Source of the DNA: Runella sp.
GTDB taxonomy: Bacteria > Bacteroidota > Bacteroidia > Cytophagales > Spirosomataceae
Length of the DNA: 40,622 nucleotides
Reading direction: 5' to 3'
Assembly: GCF_027484545.1 (NCBI RefSeq)
Contig: NZ_JAIXST010000056.1
Location: 1 to 40,622, forward strand
Shown here: positions 34,601 to 40,622 of the stretch, piece by piece
Layout of the letters: every line of letters begins with the position of its first letter
Position numbering within the stretch: the first letter of the stretch is position 1
The notes under the pieces: generated by a model
What the model saw: only the letters and a program-made list of their open reading frames with translations
The model's database searches: none
Told to the model about the DNA's origin: nothing
Position numbers and translations under genes: made by a program

Positions 34601-36658
34601 ATGCAGTTTCTTTTTCCGACCTTTTTGTGGAGTTTACTGGCCGTGGCGGTGCCTATCGCCATTCACCTGTTCAACTTCCGGCGTACACGACGCATTTATT
34701 TTTCTAACGTATCGCTTTTAAAAAGCGTCGAGATGGAAACCAGTTCGTTCCGACGTCTGAAACAATACCTTATTTTAGCAACGCGTGTACTGGCCCTTGC
34801 TGCTTTGGCATTTGCATTTGCTCAGCCGTATTTGCCGAGCCAAAACAAGTCAGGTACCAATGCGCAAAGTGTAACGAGTGCGTACATTGATAATTCGTTT
34901 TCGATGCAAAACGAAGAAAATAATCAACGCTACCTGGACATTGCAACGGGAAAGTTGGACCAATTGCTGACGTTGTTTCGGAATGCAACTCGTTTACAAC
35001 TGCTTACCAATGATTTTGATGCTCAGGAACAGCAACTCACAACCACCGACCGAATCAAAGACCGTCTGACAACGCTTAAACTGTCGCATACACCGCGTAC
35101 ATTACCCAGCGTTTATAAGCGACAAACCAATATTTTGGCCCGTCATGCGGGAAGTGGGAAGAATCAATTGTTTTGGTTTTCTGACTTTCAAAAAAGCACG
35201 TCAGGAGACCTTTCCACTATCAAAATTGATTCTACAAACCGACTTTTCATTGTACCTGTACAAGCCAAAGCGACTCAAAACGTGTATGTGGACTCGGTGT
35301 GGCTCAATACGCCTTTTGTGAGAGAGTTTCAGAATAACATTTTGTACGTACGTGTCAGCAACGCCGGAAACGACGATGTGCAGAATCTGGTGGTGAAGTT
35401 ATTTTTGGACGATGTACAGGTTTCAACGGCTCCGGTGAGTTTGGCCCCCAAAGGTTCGGCCACCACCGCTTTCAACTTCACCGTTCGCGGCAAAGGTTTC
35501 AAGCGAGGCCGCGTAACTTTCGACGACTTGCCGATAACGTTTGATAACGAATACTTTTTTGTCCTCAATGCTTCTCCTGTCATTCGTGTGTTGCATCTCT
35601 ATGGTCAAACCAATTCATCCAAGGCTGTAGAGAATGTATTTGACAACGACAGCCTTTTTACCTTACGCAGTCTCAATGCCGGTAATGCGGATATTGGTTT
35701 GCTAAAGCAATCTGATTTAGTGGTGCTTGAAAGTGTAGAGCGAGTGGAAGGGGCGATGCGTTCTGAAATAGAGAACTTTGTCCGTCGAGGTGGAAGTGTA
35801 ATGGTAATCCCGCCTTCCAATCCTGATTTGGCTACTTATGGCGGGTTCTTGTCTGCATTGGGGGTGTCAGGATTACTTGAACGTCCTTCAGAAGAGTCCA
35901 TTCCTTTGGCCAATCCCGAACGGAATAGTCCTTTCTTCAGTGACGTATTTGAACAATCCATTCGGCAGGAAAATCTCGAATTGCCTGTCTCAAAGCCCGT
36001 ATGGCAGTGGCAGGCGGGCGGAGCCAAGCTGTTGAATTTGCGGAGCGGTGATGTATTCCTGAGTCAATCTACGGCGCAACGCGGCAAAGTGTATGTATTG
36101 GCGAATCCTCTGACGGAGGCCTTTGGTAATTTTGCACAAAATGCTCTTTTTGTTCCCGTTATGTACAAAATTGCGGCGCAAAGCGTCCGTGAACAGCGCA
36201 CAGCTTATTCATTTGACGAAAATACCATTACGCTAACCGTACCCGAAGCGCCTCAAAATACGATTTATAAGCTTAAAAAAGACAAGATAGAACTGATTCC
36301 GGTGCAGCGTCTCAACGGAAACCAACTCATCATTGAACTTCCCAAAAGCAATCAACTGAATGTTGACCAGGAATTGGAGTCGGGCTATTATGAGTTGCAA
36401 AAAGACGGGCAAACGCAGCAGTTATTAGCCTTTAACCACGACAATCAGGAATCGCAATTGGACTATTATTCACCCGATGAACTGAGACGAATTTTTGCAA
36501 ATCAACCCAATGTTCAGATTTTTGATAATGTGGCCGACGGAGATTTTGTGAAAGAATTCCAAAAACAAAATGTGGGCGTTAGCCTTTGGAAATACTTTCT
36601 TTGGGCAGCTTTGTTGTTTTTGTTACTGGAGATTTTAGTGATTCGATTTATAAGATAA
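34601..36658 (+). CDS. BatA-type membrane protein with vWA-like domain
   Basis: A 685-residue protein starting with the BatA (aerotolerance regulator N-terminal) signature: FLWSLLAVAVPIAIHLFNFR, a first membrane segment followed by RRTRRIYFSNVSLLKSV. A second membrane segment covers about 57-77. A MIDAS-like DxSxS motif is present (D97-S99-S101, in YIDNSFSMQ), so the next part is probably a von Willebrand A-like domain, though degenerate further on. A large extracytoplasmic region follows (FMVIPPSNPD-type strands; about 250-650), then a C-terminal membrane segment (LWKYFLWAALLFLLLEILVI). Such proteins are common and often essential-looking in Bacteroidota; their function is poorly known. The neighbours give no further clue. 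Confidence 0.87.
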   Translation: MQFLFPTFLWSLLAVAVPIAIHLFNFRRTRRIYFSNVSLLKSVEMETSSFRRLKQYLILATRVLALAALAFAFAQPYLPSQNKSGTNAQSVTSAYIDNSFSMQNEENNQRYLDIATGKLDQLLTLFRNATRLQLLTNDFDAQEQQLTTTDRIKDRLTTLKLSHTPRTLPSVYKRQTNILARHAGSGKNQLFWFSDFQKSTSGDLSTIKIDSTNRLFIVPVQAKATQNVYVDSVWLNTPFVREFQNNILYVRVSNAGNDDVQNLVVKLFLDDVQVSTAPVSLAPKGSATTAFNFTVRGKGFKRGRVTFDDLPITFDNEYFFVLNASPVIRVLHLYGQTNSSKAVENVFDNDSLFTLRSLNAGNADIGLLKQSDLVVLESVERVEGAMRSEIENFVRRGGSVMVIPPSNPDLATYGGFLSALGVSGLLERPSEESIPLANPERNSPFFSDVFEQSIRQENLELPVSKPVWQWQAGGAKLLNLRSGDVFLSQSTAQRGKVYVLANPLTEAFGNFAQNALFVPVMYKIAAQSVREQRTAYSFDENTITLTVPEAPQNTIYKLKKDKIELIPVQRLNGNQLIIELPKSNQLNVDQELESGYYELQKDGQTQQLLAFNHDNQESQLDYYSPDELRRIFANQPNVQIFDNVADGDFVKEFQKQNVGVSLWKYFLWAALLFLLLEILVIRFIR

Positions 36659-36783
36659 TAATCTTACAAATGTGGGAGGAACTACTCATAATGGGTAAAT
36701 AATTCCACAATTATTTTGTAGTCATTGATGGGCTATTTTTTTGGAAGTACTCCTAATTTCTAATCATAAACAAACCCGAACAA

Positions 36784-36906
36784 ATGAATAACCTATTCAG
36801 AGGATTGCTTGCCGGCTACGGTGCTAAAAAATTGGGAGGCGGTTGCTTCAGTACTGTCCTTATATTTATTGTATTGTGGTATGTATTAGGTCAATGCAAT
36901 AACTAA
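36784..36906 (+). CDS. Small 40-residue membrane protein
   Basis: The ATG at 36784 opens a 40-codon frame ending in TAA at 36904-36906. The peptide starts MNNLFRGLLAGYGAKKLGGG and has one hydrophobic segment (STVLIFIVLWYVLG, about residues 23-36) and a polar end (QCNN). An upstream TTTG and a T-rich -7-like stretch around 36715-36740 could be a promoter, but the match to consensus is poor. It stands alone between the BatA-type gene and the convergent Uma2 gene. Small proteins of this shape (AGYGAKKLGGG followed by a membrane helix) look conserved-like, but I cannot name a family. Confidence 0.65.
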   Translation: MNNLFRGLLAGYGAKKLGGGCFSTVLIFIVLWYVLGQCNN

Positions 36907-36932
36907 AAATAGTAAGTATCCTGACAGGATGA

Positions 36933-37550
36933 TTATTCGGAAACAGGTGGCAAAATATCTTCGTCTTCTAAGATTTGTTGCAGGCAAAACGAATAATCAT
37001 CAAACAAAGGAATCGTTTCATTCCACTGAAAAATTTCTACAATTCGGTGAGATTTAATAACAATAATTCGGCGTCCTTTGGTCAAAATCCATACAATGCC
37101 CTCTACCCCAAAATCTAACAATTGCCCCGATTTCTCCAGGATGTAATCCATCTCCGTACCCGTGGGCGGTTCGTCTTGGTAATCTTTGGGGTCTATTTTT
37201 ATGTCAACTTCAATGATGAATTTAGGAGGCACGTTGCTGTATTTCTCTGAAAATGGGTCAATAAGTTTGCTTTTTTCTACAATGACAATGTCATTCGACA
37301 GGTTTTGCTTGTGGTTCAGATGTAAACCGGCTTCGTTGGTAGGTACCCAATACTGTTTTCTCGGAAGAATGGTTTTCAAATAAAACACAACTGCCTGTAC
37401 AATAAGTGATTGAAAAATACTGCTACCCATTATTTCTTCTTTTGTTTTAAGCCCTAATAATACCTGTCGATAGCCTCTCCGGTAATAGACTCGACCACCA
37501 AACTCTTCATAAATAAGGCTTTCAGGAATTTGCTGCGCTGTCGTTGCCAT
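36933..37550 (-). CDS. Uma2-family (DUF820) endonuclease-like protein
   Basis: A 205-residue protein with the Uma2/PD-(D/E)XK-like layout: IYEEFGGRVYYRRGYRQVL at the N-terminus, EEIMGSSIFQSLIVQAVVFYL helix region, the NDIVIVEKS strand holding the active-site Asp, and PPKFIIEVDIK with the E-x-K element. The family is abundant in cyanobacteria and some Bacteroidota; members are predicted nucleases with unproven biological roles. It is convergent with the + strand genes, 26 bases from the small membrane protein. A TATATTTG promoter element lies 20 bases upstream of its start. Confidence 0.88.
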   Translation of the reverse strand: MATTAQQIPESLIYEEFGGRVYYRRGYRQVLLGLKTKEEIMGSSIFQSLIVQAVVFYLKTILPRKQYWVPTNEAGLHLNHKQNLSNDIVIVEKSKLIDPFSEKYSNVPPKFIIEVDIKIDPKDYQDEPPTGTEMDYILEKSGQLLDFGVEGIVWILTKGRRIIVIKSHRIVEIFQWNETIPLFDDYSFCLQQILEDEDILPPVSE

Positions 37551-37570
37551 AGTTGTTGTGCTTTACTTTT

Positions 37571-37578
37571 CAAATATA
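37571..37578 (-). promoter_or_regulatory. -7 promoter element for the Uma2 gene
   Basis: On the minus strand these bases read TATATTTG, an exact TAnnTTTG match, 20 bases upstream of the Uma2 ATG. A TTTG at the correct -33 distance is not obvious; that place overlaps the purL terminator. Confidence 0.5.
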
Positions 37579-37601
37579 AGGATTTTCAAAACTTTGCCAT
37601 A

Positions 37602-37637
37602 AAAAACGCCGACAGGTTTTGTCCTGTCGGCGTTTTT
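37602..37637 (-). terminator. Intrinsic terminator after purL
   Basis: A 15-bp perfect stem (37602-37616 with 37623-37637, core CGCCGACAGG/CCTGTCGGCG) and a 6-base loop with A/T runs on both sides, so it works in either direction. It lies 27 bases after the purL stop. Confidence 0.93.
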
Positions 37638-37664
37638 ATTTCCTTGACTTTTAGATTGAAAGCT

Positions 37665-39914
37665 TTAATTCATCAGTTTCCCCAATGAATTATCGTATAA
37701 ATCTTTAGCTTCCGAAGTGGAGATAACGGATTCTTTATCAACGACAAAACCGGTTGAGGTAACTTTTCCAAGTAAGGCGTGAACGGTTTTTAATTCTCCT
37801 CCTACTACCTTCTGGAATTCAGCCTGCTTGTCAGGACTGACACTGACTACTACCCGGCTTTGGGATTCACCGAATAAGAAAGCATCTTTGCGGTAATCGT
37901 CCATCGTTACTACGTCAAAACCTAATCCGCGAGGCAAGGCTGATTCAGCCAAGGCAATGAACAAACCTCCGTCTGATACATCATGTACTGATTGCACCAA
38001 TTGCTTGCTGATTAGACTTCCAACGGCTTGTTGTAAATCAAATTCTTCGTTTAAATCAAACGCAGGGGCCGGAGAGGCTTTTAATCCACGATAAGAATAA
38101 AGGTATTCGGACGACGCAATGTCATTTTGTGACTGCCCTACGAGATAAATTAAATCCCCTTCGTTTTTGAAATCCAACGTCATTTGGTTCTCAGGGTTTT
38201 CAATCAAACCGATCATTCCAATGGTTGGCGTTGGAAATACCGGACCGTCGTCGGATGATTGATTGTAAAAACTTACGTTTCCACCCGTTACCGGCGTTCC
38301 GAATTTTTTACAGGCTTTTCCCATTCCCTGTACCGCATTTACAAATTGCCAATATACTTCAGGGACGTAAGGATTACCGAAATTAAGGTTATTGGTAACG
38401 GCCAAAGGTTCCGAACCAGTACAGACTAAATTACGGGCCGCTTCGGCTACGGCAATCTGAGCTCCTACAAACGGGTCTGCGTTGACATAACGGGCGTTGC
38501 AATCCACCGTCATGGCAATACTTTTTTGATAATGAGGGCGTTCCACATCACGAATTCGGACAACGCCTGCGTCGGAAGGGCGATTGGTCGTGCGATTGGC
38601 CGTTCCAACCGTTGAATCATATTGCTCATAGACCCATTTTTTAGAAGCAATGTTAGGGTGTGAAAGCAAATGTTTCGCAACAGCACTCACGCCTGAGGGT
38701 GAATTTGTATCAGGAACAGAGTTAATATCAAATTTCTTAAATTCTTGAAAATAAGCCGGCTCACGGTATTCACGGTGATTTTGCGGTGCTCCGCCACCTA
38801 ATACCAAGTCATGCGCAGGTACGTCAGCAATGATTTCGCCGTGTTGTAAGAAATGCAGGCGACCTCCTTCCACTACTTCTCCAATTTGGGCACAATGCAA
38901 ATCCCACTTATCAAAAATTCCTTTTATGATGTCTTCTTTGCCTTTTTCAACAACAACCAACATTCGTTCTTGCGACTCTGACAACAAAATTTCCCAGCCT
39001 TTCATATTGGCTTGACGAGTGGGAACCTTATCCAGGTCAATAACCATTCCGTGTTCGCCTTTGGCGCTCATTTCAGATGTAGAGCAGATAATTCCTGCCG
39101 CACCCATGTCCTGAATACCAATAACATACCCCGTACGAATGATTTCTAAGGAAGCCTCCAACAGTAATTTTTCCATAAAAGGGTCACCAACCTGTACAGC
39201 GGGCAGTCTTTCCGAAGATTTTTCTGAAATGTCTTCCGAAGCAAAACTTGCTCCGCCAATACCGTCTTTTCCCGTGGCAGAGCCAACAATAAACACAGGG
39301 TTCCCAACGCCATAACTGATGGCTTTCGCTACTTCTCCGACTTTTACAATACCTGCCGAAAAGGCATTAACGAGCGGATTGGTATTGTAACATTCGTCAA
39401 AAAATACTTCGCCGCCTACGGTCGGAATACCAAAGGCATTGCCATAATCGCCAATACCTTTCACGACTCCTTTCACAAGCCATTTGGTTTTGGCTAAATC
39501 CGGATTGCCGAAGCGAAGGGAGTTCAATTGGGCAATGGGACGAGCACCCATCGTAAAAATATCTCGGTTGATTCCGCCTACCCCCGTTGCCGCTCCCTGA
39601 TAAGGCTCAAGGGCAGAAGGGTGATTGTGAGATTCAATTTTAAAACTACAGGCCAATCCATCTCCGATGTCTACGAGCCCGGCATTTTCTTCGCCGGCTT
39701 TTGCAAGCATACGGTCTGAATCGCGCGGGAGGGTTTTGAGCCAAACAATGGAGTTTTTATAGGAGCAGTGCTCTGACCACATGACTGAGAAAATACTCAG
39801 CTCGGTGAAATTAGGCGTACGACCTAATATCTGCTTGATTTGTTCAAATTCTTCGGGAAGAATCCCTAATTTTTTGGCAGTTTCGACGGTTGGGAGTTGT
39901 TCGACGTGTTCCAC
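37665..39914 (-). CDS. purL: Phosphoribosylformylglycinamidine synthase, large subunit (small form) PurL
   Basis: A 749-residue protein matching the small PurL used with PurS and PurQ. It converts FGAR, ATP and ammonia or glutamine to FGAM in purine synthesis. Typical stretches are IFSVMWSEHCSYKNS, ESHNHPSALEPYQGAATGVG, GARPIAQLNSLRFG, YGNAFGIPTVGGEVFFDE, QDMGAAGIICSTSEMSAKGE and VHDVSDGGLFIALAESALPRG. The two AIRS-like repeats give the usual duplicated fold. Length and motifs are normal. The start at 39914 (MEHVEQLPTVETAKKLG) is supported by a good promoter about 85 bases upstream. It is a housekeeping gene and ends at a strong terminator. Confidence 0.98.
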   Translation of the reverse strand: MEHVEQLPTVETAKKLGILPEEFEQIKQILGRTPNFTELSIFSVMWSEHCSYKNSIVWLKTLPRDSDRMLAKAGEENAGLVDIGDGLACSFKIESHNHPSALEPYQGAATGVGGINRDIFTMGARPIAQLNSLRFGNPDLAKTKWLVKGVVKGIGDYGNAFGIPTVGGEVFFDECYNTNPLVNAFSAGIVKVGEVAKAISYGVGNPVFIVGSATGKDGIGGASFASEDISEKSSERLPAVQVGDPFMEKLLLEASLEIIRTGYVIGIQDMGAAGIICSTSEMSAKGEHGMVIDLDKVPTRQANMKGWEILLSESQERMLVVVEKGKEDIIKGIFDKWDLHCAQIGEVVEGGRLHFLQHGEIIADVPAHDLVLGGGAPQNHREYREPAYFQEFKKFDINSVPDTNSPSGVSAVAKHLLSHPNIASKKWVYEQYDSTVGTANRTTNRPSDAGVVRIRDVERPHYQKSIAMTVDCNARYVNADPFVGAQIAVAEAARNLVCTGSEPLAVTNNLNFGNPYVPEVYWQFVNAVQGMGKACKKFGTPVTGGNVSFYNQSSDDGPVFPTPTIGMIGLIENPENQMTLDFKNEGDLIYLVGQSQNDIASSEYLYSYRGLKASPAPAFDLNEEFDLQQAVGSLISKQLVQSVHDVSDGGLFIALAESALPRGLGFDVVTMDDYRKDAFLFGESQSRVVVSVSPDKQAEFQKVVGGELKTVHALLGKVTSTGFVVDKESVISTSEAKDLYDNSLGKLMN

Positions 39915-39999
39915 AGAAGGGGGAGTTGTGCGGGGCCGCCCGCGCGGTTGGTGATTTGTGATTGGTAGTTTGTTGTTTTGTAACTAACATATCGTGCTG

Positions 40000-40031
40000 C
40001 AAAGTTAGAACTTTGAGGCCAGAGGCTCAAA
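40000..40031 (-). promoter_or_regulatory. purL promoter (TTTG-N20-TAACTTTG)
   Basis: On the minus strand TTTG (40031-40028) is followed after exactly 20 bases by TAACTTTG (40007-40000), matching the Bacteroidota -33/-7 consensus. It lies 86 bases upstream of the purL ATG. Confidence 0.72.
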
Positions 40032-40123
40032 TCTATTTTTGTAATCTTGAGAAATGGTTGAAAGTATTTCCAGTAATCAAGAGCCATAAATTAATGAAGT
40101 AAACATTGCTTTTTACCAATTTT

Positions 40124-40492
40124 TTAATTTTTGAGCTTTTCATTAAGTATCTCAATTTGCCGTTGTAAACTCTCAATAAGCATATCTTTAGCCTTAAAAA
40201 GCTCTTGTTGAAGTTCTTGCATTCTATCATTCCGATTTTGCTGATGCAATATGTTGATATTATCTCCTTGTTCGTTGTGTTGTAGGGCAACAGGAGAGTT
40301 TTGCCCCAAAAGTTCCCCTACACCTACGTTCAGATTTTCGGCAATTTTTATTAAAAGATTAGGTTTGAAGCTGTTTATTTTGCAATTTCCAATCCTGTTG
40401 AGGGTGGAGACATCCATATCAAGCCTATTAGCAAAATCCTTTGGGCTAATCCCTTTTTCTTCTCTTAGTGCTCTAATCTTGTGTCCAATCAT
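40124..40492 (-). CDS. XRE-family helix-turn-helix regulator with C-terminal coiled coil
   Basis: A 122-residue protein with an N-terminal Cro/CI-type HTH (about 1-60: IGHKIRALREEKGISPKDFA, LDMDVSTLNRIGN, KPNLLIKIAENLNVGVGELL) and a C-terminal coiled coil (about 88-122, QELQQELFKAKDMLIES...). The coiled coil presumably dimerises it. This HTH-plus-coiled-coil form is common in Bacteroidota as a solitary regulator. The end of an IS30-type transposase gene lies only about 20 bases upstream of its start, so the insertion element occupies the promoter region. The targets are unknown. Confidence 0.88.
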   Translation of the reverse strand: MIGHKIRALREEKGISPKDFANRLDMDVSTLNRIGNCKINSFKPNLLIKIAENLNVGVGELLGQNSPVALQHNEQGDNINILHQQNRNDRMQELQQELFKAKDMLIESLQRQIEILNEKLKN

Positions 40493-40513
40493 CGTATTTT
40501 TAAGATGCAGGAT

Positions 40514-40622
40514 TCAAGTTACAAATGCAACTTCTTGATGGTTAGTTAATTGATTAAAAATTTGATTTGGTGTTTGAAAATCATGTCTTTTTCTTGGCCT
40601 GTTATTAAGTTCATTCTCTACA
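40514..40622 (-). mobile_element. IS30-family transposase, C-terminal end (rest beyond the window)
   Basis: Read on the minus strand from 40621, the frame gives 35 residues and a TGA stop at 40516-40514. The peptide includes VENELNNRPRKRHDFQTPNQ, the standard end of IS30-family transposases (LNNRPRKRLGFxTP). The element's terminal repeat should lie just beyond the stop, at about 40493-40530, next to the XRE gene; only one end is visible, so I cannot confirm it. Whether the transposase is intact cannot be told. Confidence 0.9.

Noticed and set aside
34513-34707. Short + strand frame between the isomerase-like and BatA-type genes
   Set aside because: It overlaps the end of one gene and the conserved N-terminus of the next in another frame, and shows no protein-like pattern.
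39866-40290. Small minus-strand frames upstream of and overlapping purL and the XRE gene
   Set aside because: They run through the purL promoter and leader or overlap the XRE gene out of frame; composition and lack of motifs suggest chance.

Overview
The window reads as chromosomal DNA of a Bacteroidota bacterium, most likely of the Cytophagales (Runella/Spirosoma-like). The clues are two-component sensors with Reg_prop/Y_Y_Y propellers, a LytTR regulator paired with a TPR-HisKA_2 kinase, a TonB-dependent receptor, DUF2911 and BatA-type proteins, weak Shine-Dalgarno sites and TAnnTTTG-type promoter elements. The genus is an inference.

Positions 1-28992 hold about 20 genes, all on the + strand, mostly separated by fewer than 90 bases and closed by a clear terminator at 29039-29067. 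It starts inside a ThDP-dependent decarboxylase-like gene. An enzyme block follows (1-10208): three NTF2/SnoaL-like small proteins, a metallo-beta-lactamase-fold protein, a fused [2Fe-2S]-molybdopterin protein with a separate FAD-type subunit, two DJ-1/PfpI proteins, a VOC protein and an AGE-family (alpha/alpha)6-barrel protein. A partner-switching block comes next (10223-13540): STAS, the glycogen debranching enzyme GlgX, a second STAS, and an RsbW-like ATPase. A surface and signalling block completes it (13561-28992): a membrane-anchored nSTAND-WD40 protein, a TonB receptor, an acetyltransferase, a nucleotide-translocase-like/HEAT membrane protein, a propeller sensor kinase without its phospho-accepting His, a soluble kinase that has it, and a receiver-PP2C phosphatase.

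The core gene set (DJ-1, AGE, STAS, GlgX, STAS, RsbW-like ATPase, PP2C phosphatase) recalls the icfG cluster of Synechocystis (slr1852-slr1861), which controls carbon use. Here it seems to be fused to a surface-sensing module. The likely logic (inference) is: envelope sensors -> kinase pair -> receiver-PP2C -> dephosphorylated STAS proteins -> release of a partner held by the RsbW-like ATPase. No sigma factor is encoded in the window, so the output is unknown. The molybdenum-hydroxylase genes are unusual: all four cysteines of one iron-sulfur cluster and several cofactor motifs are substituted, which suggests a repurposed complex.

From 29268 on the content is ordinary: a LytTR regulator/histidine kinase pair, an unknown exported protein, a DUF2911 lipoprotein, a Tat-exported sugar isomerase-like protein, a BatA-type membrane protein and a 40-residue membrane protein on the + strand; then Uma2, PurL, an XRE regulator and the end of an IS30-family transposase on the - strand. 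No stretch over 300 bases lacks a gene; the longest gaps are 28993-29267 and 31903-32131. I saw no tRNA, rRNA or CRISPR array.
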